Assembly: GCF_004963255.1 (NCBI RefSeq) | Contig: NZ_SUGA01000001.1 | Span: 496,001 to 560,000, forward strand | DNA from: Mesorhizobium sp. | Lineage (GTDB): Bacteria > Pseudomonadota > Alphaproteobacteria > Rhizobiales > Rhizobiaceae | Length of the DNA: 64,000 nucleotides | Direction of reading: 5' to 3' | Shown: piece by piece, positions 41,077 through 49,531 of the stretch | How the letters are laid out: every line of letters starts with the position of its first letter | Position numbering within the stretch: the first letter of the stretch is position 1 | Translations under genes and position numbers: made by a program | The notes under the pieces: model-generated | Seen by the model: only the letters and a program-made list of their open reading frames with translations | Database searches by the model: none | Told to the model about the DNA's origin: nothing

Positions 41077-44000
41077 TCAGCGATCCGTGGCGGGGGCCAA
41101 CGGTATCTGGATGTCGCACTCAAGCCCGGAGGGCTCGAACCGCAGGTCGACCTTCCCCCCAAGCTCATACTCTAAACTTTGCTTGATAAAGCTTGTTCCG
41201 AAATTCAGTCGCGACGGCTCGTCTACGGCAGGCCCGCCGATTTCCTTCCATCCGATTGACAGAACGCCGGATTTGTCGGTCCTCCAGGCCACTTCGACGC
41301 GGCCGTCCTCAGTCGAGAGCGCCCCATATTTCGCCGCATTGCTGGCAAGCTCGAAGAACACCATGCCAAGTGTCGCGGCCACGCTTGCGCCGAGCTGCAG
41401 TGATTTTCCGTCAATGACGATGTTCTGGCGAAGCTTGCTGCTGTAGGGCGTTAGAACCGCCCGCAGCAACTGCTCGAGATCGGCATCGCGCCAGTTGTAG
41501 GAAGACAGCACTTCGTGCGTTCGGCCCATTGCCTGCAGCCGCTGCTGGAACGAGGAAAAGAAATCACCGATTGAACTTGATGTGCCAACCATGCGTGAAG
41601 CCAGCGCGGTGACTGTGGCCAGGATGTTCTTCACGCGATGTTGCAGTTCGTGCAGCAGTCTCTCCTGGCTGCGCTCTGCCTCCTTGTGGCTTGATATGTC
41701 GACAAGGGTCGCGATGGCGCCGCGCACCTTACCGTTTTCGTCGAAAAGCGGGTTGGCCGACATCATCACGTCGATGCCCGAGCCATTCTCATGCAGGATT
41801 TGCGCTTCGTAGCCGGGGATAGGTTTTCCGGTGCGAATCGCCTTTCGCAGAGGCTGGTCTTCAGTATCCACCTTAACGCCGTTGAGCGTCAGCGGCAGGA
41901 TGGCGGGAACTGAAATGAGCTTGTCGCCGGTGGAGCGCTGCCCCATGAGTTCCACCGCGCGGCGGTTGGCGCGGATCTCCGCGCCGTCGCCGTCTTCGGC
42001 GATGAAGATGCCGACCGGCACCAGGTCGAGCAGGGTTTCAAGGCTTTCGACGCGGTTGCGCAGGTCGTGCGAGAGCGCGCCGATCTTCTCCTCGGCCCGC
42101 GCGATCTGCGTGACGTCGACGAAAGTGACCACGACGCCGGCAATCACATTGTCGACGGTGCGATAGGGCAGGACGCGCATGATGTAGCGCCGGCCGTTGT
42201 CGGTACCTTCGACCTGCCGCTCGGTCGTGCCAAGCCTCAGCAGCACCTGCTCCATGTCGGCCTGCAGCCCGTCGGCGGGGAAGCGCGGGCGCACATGCGC
42301 CAAGGGGCGGCCGACATCGCTCTCGACCAGGCGGAAAAGGTCGCGGGCGGTCGGCGTGAAGCTCTTGATGCAGAGGTCGCGGTCGAGGAACACGGTGGCG
42401 ATCTGCGTGCTTTCGAGCAGGTTGGCCATGTCGTTGTTGGCGCGGCTGAGCTCGTCGACGCGGATGTTGAGCTCGGCATTGACCGTCTGCAGTTCCTCAT
42501 TGATCGACTGCAGCTCTTCCTTCGAGGTTTCCAGTTCCTCGTTGGACGACTGCAGCTCCTCGTTGATCGACGACAATTCCTCGTTGGAGGATTTCAGTTC
42601 CTCATTGGAGGATTCGAGCTCCTCCGTGGTGATCTGCAGCCGCTCCTTGGTTTCCCTCAGCTCCCTTTCGAGCTGGCTGACATTGGCGCTTTCCACGTCG
42701 TCGGTCGTGTGGACCGGCTCGTCCTCCGACTCCGCCTTGATGCCGCCGATGTCGCGGAACACCAGCATGTAGAGCGGGTCCGACGAGCCGTCGGCGGGCA
42801 GTGGCTGCACGGCAAGGCTGATCGTCTGGCGGCCGCCATTGGTGCCGACGGTGATCTTGTTCTGGATCGCCACTTGCCCGGTGCTGGCCGCCTTGTGGAG
42901 CGCCGCGCGCAGGTCCATGCGAAGGCCCCGCCTTGCCATGGAAAAGACGTTGTGGTCGGGGGCGCCCGCGGCGAGCTCGAGATATTTGCCGGTGCCGCCC
43001 GAACTATGCATCAATTCGCCGCCGGCGTTGACCACCACATAGGCCGGCGCAAATCGCTCGACGAGAAGACGCTCCGCCACTTCCTGCAAGGTTCCGTTCG
43101 TCGCCCGCTGCCGTGTATTCGGCACGCTGTGCCTGGCGGCGGCGGCGAGGGGGAATTCGGGCAAACGCTGCGGGGTCATCCCGCCACGCTTCTGGAAGAT
43201 GCGGCTGCCCTTGTCCACGGTGGAGAACAGGCGGGCGTGCCGCGTGACATTCTCCGAGGATCCGAGAAAGAGATAGCCGTTGTTGCGCAGAGCGTAGTGG
43301 AAGATCGGAATGATCTTTTCCTGCAGTTCCGGGCCCATATAGATCAGGAGGTTCCGGCAGGTGATCAGGTCGAGCTTGGAGAAGGGCGGGTCGCGCAACA
43401 GGTTGTGCGAGGAAAACAGACAGACCTCGCGCAGGTCCGCCGAAACGCGGTAAGTGCCGTCCTCGCGCGAGAAGAACTCCTTGAGCCGCTTCGGGGTTAT
43501 GTCCGTGGCGATCGTTGCGGGATAGCGCCCCGCGCGGGCCACCTCCAGCGCGCGCTCGTCGATATCGGTGGCGAAAATCTGCAGATTGGGCGAGGCGGCG
43601 CCCCGCGGAGCGCTCTCCTTCAACAGCATGGCGATCGAATAGGCCTCTTCGCCCGTGGCGCAGCCCGGCACCCATACACGGATGGTCTCGCCCGGCTTTC
43701 GGTTCTCGAACAGCCGGGGAATGACCAGCCTTTCCAGCACATCGAAGGCGTGCTCGTCGCGAAAGAAGCTGGTGACGCCGATCAGCAGGTCCTGGAAAAG
43801 CAGATCGACCTGCTGCGGCTCGTCGCGCAGCCGCTCGTAGAAGGCGGCCGGGTCATCGATCTGCAGCACTTGCATGCGTCGCTGGATGCGGCGCAGGATC
43901 GTGTTATCCTTGTAGCCGCTGAAATCATGGCCGGTCCGCACGCGAAGCAGCGCCGCGATGCGCGAAAGCTGCTCGGCGACGTCGCGCTTGCGGCGGTCGC

Positions 44001-44652
44001 GCTCGCCATTGGTGTGGTTGGCGTGCCGGAAATAGCTGGTCAGCTTGCCCGCCATTTCCTCGGCCGGAAGCACCATGTCGACTAGGCCGCTCTGGACGGC
44101 GCTGCGCATCATGCCGTCATACTCGGCGCTCTCCTGCGCCAAGGTCAGGCCACCGCGCTCCTTGATGGCTCTCAGCCCGATTGTGCCGTCGCTGCCAGTG
44201 CCGGACAGGATCACTCCCGCCGCATTCTCCGACTGCTCCTGCGCCAGCGAGGTGAAGAAATCGTCGATCGGCGTCCGCCTGGCTCTCGTCGTGGCCATCT
44301 TGGCCATATGGAAATGCTGGTCATGCACCGTCACCGATACACCGGGCGGCGTGACGTAGATCTTGTCGGGCTCGATCTCCATGTCTTCAGCCGCCGTCAG
44401 GGTCTCGATCGAGGTCGACCGCTGGATGATGCTGGCGAGAACGCTTTCGTGCTCGGCGTCGAGATGTTGAATGACCACATAGGCAAAGCCGCTGTCGGCC
44501 GGCACTTCGGGAAAGAACCGTTGCAGGGCCGCGATGCCGCCGGCCGACGCGCCAATGCCGATAATCGGGAAAGATGCCGCCGCCGTTGCGGCCTCGCGCG
44601 CGTCGTTAGCCTTCGCTCTTGTCGTGCCTGTCTTCCTCGCCGCCCGCGCCAT
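41077..44652 (-). CDS. CheB-CheR-PAS-HWE histidine kinase
   Basis: A 1191-residue cytosolic fusion. In order: CheB methylesterase domain (GIGASAGGIAAL, SGTGSDGTIGL), CheR methyltransferase domain (TSFFRDEHAFDVLERLV, VWVPGCATGEEAYSIAMLL), PAS domain, a long coiled coil with EELxSSNEEL repeats (about 650-735), two more PAS-type domains, and an HWE kinase with H-box LHELQHRVKNILATV, N-box FFELASNAAKYGAL and W-x-E in GWKEIGG. No membrane segment. It overlaps the upstream CheB gene by 47 bases. HWE kinases feed the general stress response in alphaproteobacteria, and the operon has an EcfG-type promoter, so feedback is likely. Confidence 0.93.
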   Translation of the reverse strand: MARAARKTGTTRAKANDAREAATAAASFPIIGIGASAGGIAALQRFFPEVPADSGFAYVVIQHLDAEHESVLASIIQRSTSIETLTAAEDMEIEPDKIYVTPPGVSVTVHDQHFHMAKMATTRARRTPIDDFFTSLAQEQSENAAGVILSGTGSDGTIGLRAIKERGGLTLAQESAEYDGMMRSAVQSGLVDMVLPAEEMAGKLTSYFRHANHTNGERDRRKRDVAEQLSRIAALLRVRTGHDFSGYKDNTILRRIQRRMQVLQIDDPAAFYERLRDEPQQVDLLFQDLLIGVTSFFRDEHAFDVLERLVIPRLFENRKPGETIRVWVPGCATGEEAYSIAMLLKESAPRGAASPNLQIFATDIDERALEVARAGRYPATIATDITPKRLKEFFSREDGTYRVSADLREVCLFSSHNLLRDPPFSKLDLITCRNLLIYMGPELQEKIIPIFHYALRNNGYLFLGSSENVTRHARLFSTVDKGSRIFQKRGGMTPQRLPEFPLAAAARHSVPNTRQRATNGTLQEVAERLLVERFAPAYVVVNAGGELMHSSGGTGKYLELAAGAPDHNVFSMARRGLRMDLRAALHKAASTGQVAIQNKITVGTNGGRQTISLAVQPLPADGSSDPLYMLVFRDIGGIKAESEDEPVHTTDDVESANVSQLERELRETKERLQITTEELESSNEELKSSNEELSSINEELQSSNEELETSKEELQSINEELQTVNAELNIRVDELSRANNDMANLLESTQIATVFLDRDLCIKSFTPTARDLFRLVESDVGRPLAHVRPRFPADGLQADMEQVLLRLGTTERQVEGTDNGRRYIMRVLPYRTVDNVIAGVVVTFVDVTQIARAEEKIGALSHDLRNRVESLETLLDLVPVGIFIAEDGDGAEIRANRRAVELMGQRSTGDKLISVPAILPLTLNGVKVDTEDQPLRKAIRTGKPIPGYEAQILHENGSGIDVMMSANPLFDENGKVRGAIATLVDISSHKEAERSQERLLHELQHRVKNILATVTALASRMVGTSSSIGDFFSSFQQRLQAMGRTHEVLSSYNWRDADLEQLLRAVLTPYSSKLRQNIVIDGKSLQLGASVAATLGMVFFELASNAAKYGALSTEDGRVEVAWRTDKSGVLSIGWKEIGGPAVDEPSRLNFGTSFIKQSLEYELGGKVDLRFEPSGLECDIQIPLAPATDR

Positions 44653-45661
44653 TGCCGCCTAACCGTGCTCGCCTGCTCTCAAGGATGCGCTCGATGACGG
44701 CGGCATCCGCTTCGTATTCCTGCGCCCGCTGGCCGAAGTGATTGGCCAGTTCGGAGCGACGCCGTGTCTTTTCCCGCTCGGCCATGCGCCGGGCAAACGC
44801 CGCCCGCTGCTGATGCGAGCGAAGCAGGCCCCAAAGGATCTCGTCCGCCTCGATCGCCTGAGCCTCCATCACCGCGTCGGCGGTGAAGGCATGCCCGGTA
44901 TGGCACCGATAGCGCAACATGTCACCGTCTTCGATCTCCCACAGTGGCCCGTGGCATTCCGGGCATGTAAACACCGACAACTCGCCAAGTCGATCCGCGT
45001 CTTTCATGGTCGAATGCTCCTGGGCGGCGATGGCCGCCTCCAGTCTGACCGCCGGTGGGGCTGTTAAAGTTTCGCCGGCGGGCTCATCCGCGAGCTTTGC
45101 CAGCAAGGCGCCGAGCTTCGCGGCGGGCAGGCAGTGGTCGATCTCGACATATTGCAGCGCGCTTTCCACCATGGAAGGCACCAGCGTGTCTTTGGGATGC
45201 TGGACGACCGCCAGCCCGCCGACGGCCTTGACGGCCCTCAACCCGGCGGTGCCGTCGGAAAGCGAGCCCGACAGCAGCACGCCGATGACGCCGGCGCCGT
45301 AGCTCAGCGCCGCCGAACGGAACAATGGGTCGATGGCCGGCCGGGCAAGGTTTTCGCGCGGGCCGCGCCGCAGCATCATATGGCCATCGTGAAGAAGAAG
45401 ATGGAAGCCTGGCGGCGCCACATAGATGCAGCCCATCCCGAACGCCGCGCCGTTCCTGGCCGGCTGCGCTTCGAGCCTCCCCGCACGGTCGAGGATATCG
45501 GGCAGGTAGCTGACCTGGCCGACATGCACCACGACGAACACCGCCGCCGGCAGATCGGCGGGCAGATCGGCGACGATCCGCTTCAGAGGCTCGATCCCGC
45601 CGGCCGACGCGCCGATGACGATGATGTTGTGGTTGTTCGTTGGGCCTTTGGAACGGGCCAT
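44606..45661 (-). CDS. CheB-type methylesterase with zinc-ribbon tail
   Basis: A 351-residue protein with a CheB catalytic domain (VIGASAGGIEPL with active serine, the LLSGSLSDGTAGL segment with Asp) but no receiver domain. It ends in a zinc-ribbon-like segment (CPECHGPLW, YRCHTGHAF) followed by a basic helical tail. Such stand-alone CheB proteins often precede CheB-CheR kinases. GGAGG lies before ATG 45661, and an EcfG-type promoter lies 86 bases upstream. It is the first gene of the operon CheB - kinase - response regulator. Confidence 0.9.
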   Translation of the reverse strand: MARSKGPTNNHNIIVIGASAGGIEPLKRIVADLPADLPAAVFVVVHVGQVSYLPDILDRAGRLEAQPARNGAAFGMGCIYVAPPGFHLLLHDGHMMLRRGPRENLARPAIDPLFRSAALSYGAGVIGVLLSGSLSDGTAGLRAVKAVGGLAVVQHPKDTLVPSMVESALQYVEIDHCLPAAKLGALLAKLADEPAGETLTAPPAVRLEAAIAAQEHSTMKDADRLGELSVFTCPECHGPLWEIEDGDMLRYRCHTGHAFTADAVMEAQAIEADEILWGLLRSHQQRAAFARRMAEREKTRRRSELANHFGQRAQEYEADAAVIERILESRRARLGGNGAGGEEDRHDKSEG

Positions 45662-45747
45662 TCCGCGACGAGCCTCCAGATTGGGCTTTAAGAACCGTTC
45701 CGTTGCGGCGATGGCGCCATCGCGGTTCAGCGACCGTTCAGGTGTTT

Positions 45748-45772
45748 AACAATGCAGTTCGCGCGATGTTCC
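45748..45772 (-). promoter_or_regulatory. EcfG-type promoter of the CheB-kinase operon
   Basis: GGAAC at 45772-45768, 18-base spacer, TT at 45749-45748, 86 bases before ATG 45661. Confidence 0.6.
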
Positions 45773-45818
45773 ATCGCTGCAGGTTCAAGCGCCTGCCCGC
45801 TATCCCCAAAAGATGGCT

Positions 45819-45843
45819 GGAACATAGGAGATCGCCGGCAGTT
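45819..45843 (+). promoter_or_regulatory. EcfG-type promoter for the gene at 46002
   Basis: GGAAC at 45819-45823, 18-base spacer, TT at 45842-45843. The distance to the start codon, 158 bases, is the longest of the set. Confidence 0.5.
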
Positions 45844-46001
45844 CGGTTTCGCTTCGGACGCCGCTCCAAGGCGTCTGTCGAAGACGGGTGGGCAACACCT
45901 GGTCGGCCCGCGCCTGTCCCTCGCAGGCGTGGGCTTCAGGCCCCGGCAGAACCTGCCGCGCCGCCGTGCAGATGTCGCCGCCACAACCACAGGAGACAGC
46001 A

Positions 46002-46433
46002 ATGAAGCATCAGACCTCATACGAACTTCAATCGGTGGCAATCGTCGACCGGCTCGGCTTGATTCCCCTTGCGACGAGAAGGCAGCGGATCGAGCGGTGG
46101 GCGGAACTGCTCGACCGCAATCCCCAGCGCTGCCTCTCGGCGCTGACGGGCACCGAATATGTCGATCCCGGCGTCCGTGAACGGGTGCGGGCGGATGGCT
46201 CGGCGCTCGCGGTTGCCTTCGATGATCCGCTGCTGCGCGCGGCCGGCTTGCAATCGGACACCTATGGCGAGGCGAAGCGCTTTTTCGAACTGTCCGATTG
46301 GCAATTGCATGACGTGGTCTGCAGCTGCCATGCCGGCGCGACGATGCAGGCCAGCTGGGCCGCCGCGCGGGTGCGCCGGATCGTAAGAGGCAGCCGGATC
46401 CTCGCCTGGCTAAGAAGCCGATTTACGCATTGA
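46002..46433 (+). CDS. hypothetical protein
   Basis: A 143-residue soluble, mostly helical protein that I do not recognise. It begins with a strand-helix unit (IVDRLGLIPLATRRQRIERW) and has two cysteines in HDVVCSCHAG, followed by an Arg-rich tail. AGGAGA precedes ATG 46002. It is convergent with a response regulator gene. Confidence 0.72.
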   Translation: MKHQTSYELQSVAIVDRLGLIPLATRRQRIERWAELLDRNPQRCLSALTGTEYVDPGVRERVRADGSALAVAFDDPLLRAAGLQSDTYGEAKRFFELSDWQLHDVVCSCHAGATMQASWAAARVRRIVRGSRILAWLRSRFTH

Positions 46434-46479
46434 GACGGGCTGGTCGCCCGGCGAGCGCAGGTCGCCGGCGACCCGATGA

Positions 46480-47082
46480 TCAGTGCAGAAGAGAAGCTCC
46501 GCGCAACTGCGCCACTCTGCGCATGATGGCGTTCAGCCAGTCGGCGATGGACGAGTCCTCGGGCCTTTTGTCGATGTCCTCAAGCGCCTGTTCCAAAGTG
46601 TGCTCGACAAGCCGGTCGGAGGCTCCGGCATCGTCCAGCAGCAGACGTGCGGTGAGCCGGAGCTTGGGCAGCAGCGCGACGACGTCCTCCGCCGCAGACA
46701 CCGGCTGCGCGACGGGCGCTGGCTCTGCGGAGGGCTCCGGTGGGAACAGTGCATCGACCAGGGTAGCGCGGTTCGACGACTTGCTCAGGCTGCTGGCGAA
46801 ACGCAAATGCTCGGGGATGGCGATGTCGTCATATCCGCTGAAGAACACGAAGGGCACGTTGCGCAGCATCAGTTCGTCCGCGATCGGGAAAATCTTGCGG
46901 CCGTGCAGGTCAATGTCCAGGATTGCGGCCTCGGCCGCTTTGGCATGCCGTCCAGCCTGTTCCACCGTCGCCACCGGTCCGAGGATGATGGCGCCCATGT
47001 CGGCGAAGAAGGTGGCCAGATCGCTGGCGAGCAGCCACTCGTCCTCCGCAATCAAGAGGTGAAGTCCCCGGAGGTTTCGCAC
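46480..47082 (-). CDS. response regulator with extra C-terminal region
   Basis: A 200-residue protein: receiver domain (LIAEDEWLLASD, phospho-acceptor in AAILDIDLHGRK, FVFFSGYDD, SLSKSS as lysine switch) plus a helical C-terminal extension of about 80 residues without a recognisable output domain. GTG 47082 is preferred because AAGGAG lies 5 bases before it; ATG 47103 is in frame upstream. An EcfG-type promoter lies 92 bases upstream. Confidence 0.85.
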   Translation of the reverse strand: MRNLRGLHLLIAEDEWLLASDLATFFADMGAIILGPVATVEQAGRHAKAAEAAILDIDLHGRKIFPIADELMLRNVPFVFFSGYDDIAIPEHLRFASSLSKSSNRATLVDALFPPEPSAEPAPVAQPVSAAEDVVALLPKLRLTARLLLDDAGASDRLVEHTLEQALEDIDKRPEDSSIADWLNAIMRRVAQLRGASLLH

Positions 47083-47174
47083 ACGAGCTCCTTCAGTTCG
47101 CATACCGCAACCGTAAAGCAAGGCGCTGACATCGGCGCGCATGACAATGAGGCAGCAGGGAAGCCAGATGTTAG

Positions 47175-47199
47175 AACGCAGCGACGGGTGAACCGTTCC
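47175..47199 (-). promoter_or_regulatory. EcfG-type promoter of the response regulator
   Basis: GGAAC at 47199-47195, 18-base spacer, TT at 47176-47175 with CGTT context. Confidence 0.6.
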
Positions 47200-47240
47200 G
47201 GCCGTTCACTGCATGCGCTTCGATCCGATCCGGCAGGCAT

Positions 47241-47265
47241 GGAACCATTGCGCCGGCCTGCGGTT
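47241..47265 (+). promoter_or_regulatory. EcfG-type promoter for the genes at 47301 and 47505
   Basis: GGAAC at 47241-47245, 18-base spacer, TT at 47264-47265, 35 bases before ATG 47301. It is divergent from the response regulator promoter 41 bases away. Confidence 0.65.
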
Positions 47266-47300
47266 CGGCACGAGGCGGGATTTGGCCGGGAACCAGGACC

Positions 47301-47495
47301 ATGACATCGCACGACAAAGCCTCCAAGGACGATAACGAGCGTGAGAATGCCGAACGTGTCCGCGACCTCGCGGAAAGAGCGGGAATTCCAAGCGGGTTGG
47401 CGCTAGCGCTGATCCTGAAATACGGAAACGATCCGGAGGTGCTCGATCGCGAGGCGGCAAAGCTGAAGCGGGACGCGGACAAGAGCGATAGATAG
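47301..47495 (+). CDS. small charged protein
   Basis: A 64-residue, highly charged helical protein with a short hydrophobic centre (IPSGLALALILKYG). It lies directly after a stress promoter and 9 bases before the membrane protein gene. Function unknown. Confidence 0.7.
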   Translation: MTSHDKASKDDNERENAERVRDLAERAGIPSGLALALILKYGNDPEVLDREAAKLKRDADKSDR

Positions 47496-47504
47496 GGGGC
47501 AGCC

Positions 47505-48107
47505 GTGCTTGACGATCCGATGGTCCTCATCCTGATGTATTTCGTCTTGCCGGTCTGGCTGATCGCGGGTTTTGCCGATTGGCTCTGCCACCGCGCGACC
47601 CACATAGAATCCACGACTGGCGCGAAGGAATCGCTCATCCATCTCCTGATGTTCGCCGAGGTCGGGATCCCGATGCTTGCGGCAATGTTCCTCGAGGTGA
47701 ACGCCCTGGTCATCGCCGTGATGATCGTCACCTTCTTTGTCCATGAAGCGACAGCGATGTGGGACGTGCGCTACGCGACCACGGCGCGCACGGTGAACCC
47801 GATCGAGCAGCATGTGCACAGCTTCCTGGAGATGATCCCGCTGATGGGCCTGGTCATCGTGGTGGCGCTGCATTGGGGGCAATTCCTGGCGCTGTTTGGC
47901 GCCGGAACGGAAAAGGCTCGCTTCGATCTGACCTGGAAGCAGGAGCAACTGCCGGTGGCATATATTGCCGCCGTGATGGTCATTATCGTGCTGTTCGAAC
48001 TGCTGCCCTATGTGGAGGAGTTCTTCAGAGGCCTGCGCGCCAACTCGGGCCGGCTCGTTCCAGCCAAGGCAAAGCGGCACAAGGCCGGCGACACCGCCGC
48101 GCGATGA
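47505..48107 (+). CDS. histidine-rich four-span membrane protein
   Basis: A 200-residue inner-membrane protein with about four hydrophobic segments (starting LILMYFVLPVWLIAGFADWL). Histidine/acid clusters sit at membrane ends: WLCHRATHIE, FFVHEATAMWD and IEQHVHSFLEMIP. The spacing recalls di-iron membrane hydroxylases, but the canonical HxxxH set is incomplete, so no enzyme name is given. GTG 47505 has GGGGG upstream and follows the 64-residue gene by 9 bases. The tail is basic. Confidence 0.75.
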   Translation: MLDDPMVLILMYFVLPVWLIAGFADWLCHRATHIESTTGAKESLIHLLMFAEVGIPMLAAMFLEVNALVIAVMIVTFFVHEATAMWDVRYATTARTVNPIEQHVHSFLEMIPLMGLVIVVALHWGQFLALFGAGTEKARFDLTWKQEQLPVAYIAAVMVIIVLFELLPYVEEFFRGLRANSGRLVPAKAKRHKAGDTAAR

Positions 48108-48121
48108 AGCGCCTCATCGTC

Positions 48122-48259
48122 TCAGCCATTCTGGTCGATAGCATGAGGCGAGGGCTGCTGGGCACCGCCGGCCGGACGCCCGCCATTCTGGCCAGCCCAC
48201 AGCCAGAGGGCGACCAGAACGATCACCAGAAGGCCAACTGCGAATATGATCCGGGGCAT
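48122..48259 (-). CDS. 45-residue single-span membrane protein
   Basis: Starts at ATG 48259 with one membrane segment (IIFAVGLLVIVLVALWLWAG) and a polar tail. It follows the DUF2934-like gene by 8 bases and probably shares its transcript. Function unknown. Confidence 0.6.
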   Translation of the reverse strand: MPRIIFAVGLLVIVLVALWLWAGQNGGRPAGGAQQPSPHAIDQNG

Positions 48260-48267
48260 CGGCGGCT

Positions 48268-48471
48268 TCAGCCCCCTGGCCGGTTGGCGGCCGGGTCCGA
48301 GCCGATACCAACCGCGGGATCGGGCGCAACCGGACCGCGCTCGGCCTCCGAACCTTCCGACTCGATCTCCTGGACGGCCTGATCCCAGTGTTCCTGCTGG
48401 CGTCCCTCGGGTCTGCCTTCGCGTTCCCATATCTCGTGGGCGCGCTGCCTGATCCGTTCTTCCCTGTCCAT
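48268..48471 (-). CDS. DUF2934-like small protein
   Basis: A 67-residue acidic protein whose N-terminal REERIRQRAHEIWEREGRPE matches the DUF2934 pattern (R..AYxLWExxGxPxG..EHW), followed by HWDQAVQEIE. AGAGGAG precedes ATG 48471; an EcfG-type promoter ends 40 bases upstream. DUF2934 proteins are small and of unknown function. Confidence 0.8.
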   Translation of the reverse strand: MDREERIRQRAHEIWEREGRPEGRQQEHWDQAVQEIESEGSEAERGPVAPDPAVGIGSDPAANRPGG

Positions 48472-48511
48472 GCCCGGCTCCTCTTGCGGCTGAACTCCAC
48501 CGCCCGCGCCT

Positions 48512-48536
48512 AATCGGGAGGGGGGAGGTTTGTTCC
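48512..48536 (-). promoter_or_regulatory. EcfG-type promoter of the DUF2934-like gene
   Basis: GGAAC at 48536-48532, 18-base spacer, TT at 48513-48512. Confidence 0.6.
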
Positions 48537-48569
48537 ACCGAGGACTTTGTTTCGGCTGCCCGGTAGTTG

Positions 48570-48594
48570 GGAACTCCGTCCTCGCGCGGGTGTT
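48570..48594 (+). promoter_or_regulatory. EcfG-type promoter for the gene at 48620
   Basis: GGAAC at 48570-48574, 18-base spacer, TT at 48593-48594, 25 bases before the ATG. It is divergent from the previous site. Confidence 0.65.
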
Positions 48595-48619
48595 TTCTTC
48601 CATCAACCGGAGATCAGTC

Positions 48620-48934
48620 ATGAACAACATCCAGAACCGTCGCGAGACGGGCGCCAGGAAATATCCGGCGAATACCGATCCGGATCCGAGCGACGAATTT
48701 TCCCAGGACGCCGCCGGCAACGAAAGACCTCACGTCGATCCAGGCCTTAGCCGCAAACAGGGCGAGGTCGAGGACAAGACCCACCAATCGGAAGGCCGCA
48801 ATCCGCCGCGGCAACCGACGCCGAGCCCGGCGACCGAAAAAAGCTCAGGCGCCGGTCCATCCGTGGCTGAGCATTCCAAGGACGCTAAGGCGCCCAGGAG
48901 CGGTCGTCAGCCCGGCGCTTATGTGAAGGAATGA
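48620..48934 (+). CDS. disordered hydrophilic protein
   Basis: A 104-residue protein rich in Pro, Ser, Asp and Arg with no hydrophobic core, probably intrinsically disordered like hydrophilin-type stress proteins. GGAGA precedes ATG 48620. Function unknown. Confidence 0.7.
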   Translation: MNNIQNRRETGARKYPANTDPDPSDEFSQDAAGNERPHVDPGLSRKQGEVEDKTHQSEGRNPPRQPTPSPATEKSSGAGPSVAEHSKDAKAPRSGRQPGAYVKE

Positions 48935-48953
48935 TCGGCGCCGCGGACGCGAT

Positions 48954-48978
48954 GGAACATAGCTATGACTTCTAAGTT
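48954..48978 (+). promoter_or_regulatory. EcfG-type promoter for the secreted protein at 49065
   Basis: GGAAC at 48954-48958, 18-base spacer, TT at 48977-48978, 86 bases before ATG 49065. Confidence 0.55.
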
Positions 48979-49064
48979 CGGGGAATAGCCGCCGCCGACG
49001 ATCCGGCGGCGGATTGTGAGGCTCTGGACCCGTCCGGAGCTGCCGCAACCACGGCGGATCGGCT

Positions 49065-49445
49065 ATGAACAAAACAGCATCACGCAAGCATCTGCGAGAA
49101 CGGGCAGCGGCGGTTGGTTTACGTCCACTCCGCCGGCGGGCATGGCTTCCTCTGACGGCAAGTGTCCTGGCGAGCCTCTTTTGCGTCCCGGCATCGGCCC
49201 ATCAGGCCCCGGCGGGCTGGCAGTATGACCCTTCCTGCTGCGCTGGGGTGGATTGCTACCAGGCGCCGCCTTCGGACGTGAAGGAAACGAAGTATGGCTA
49301 CCAGCTTTCGACCGGCGAGCTGATCCCCTACAGCGATCACCGCATAAAGCGATCGCGCGACGAAAACTTTCACGAATGCAAACCAGGTGGCGATATCAAG
49401 TCGCAGCACTCTTTCTGCCTCTATGTTCCCGACCGCGGGATGTGA
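49065..49445 (+). CDS. secreted cysteine-containing hypothetical protein
   Basis: A 126-residue protein with a signal peptide (basic start, hydrophobic LTASVLASLFC, then PASA before HQ). The mature part contains five cysteines (SCCAGVDC, HECKPG, FCLYVP). The arrangement CC..DC..HxC..CLYVP occurs in rhizobial periplasmic proteins of unknown function. It may bind metal or form disulfides. Confidence 0.78.
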   Translation: MNKTASRKHLRERAAAVGLRPLRRRAWLPLTASVLASLFCVPASAHQAPAGWQYDPSCCAGVDCYQAPPSDVKETKYGYQLSTGELIPYSDHRIKRSRDENFHECKPGGDIKSQHSFCLYVPDRGM

Positions 49446-49482
49446 CCTGCAACGGCTCAACCGAAAGGTTGAACGACAGAAA

Positions 49483-49504
49483 GCCCGCCCTCACAAAGGC
49501 GGGC
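49483..49504 (-). terminator. terminator hairpin of the low-complexity protein gene
   Basis: GCCCGCC at 49483-49489 pairs with GGCGGGC at 49498-49504 with an 8-base loop. On the minus strand it is followed by TTTCTGTC, a weak T-rich tail after the gene ending at 49532. Confidence 0.6.
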
Positions 49505-49531
49505 CTTCCAGGCCGTGCAAAGGCCGATAGC

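Larger units (their letters stand above)
45662..46001. other. divergent intergenic region with two stress promoters
   Basis: Contains the back-to-back EcfG-type sites at 45748-45772 (minus) and 45819-45843 (plus). The plus-strand leader of about 150 bases before ATG 46002 is unusually long and may be structured; no second gene was seen in it. Confidence 0.5.
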
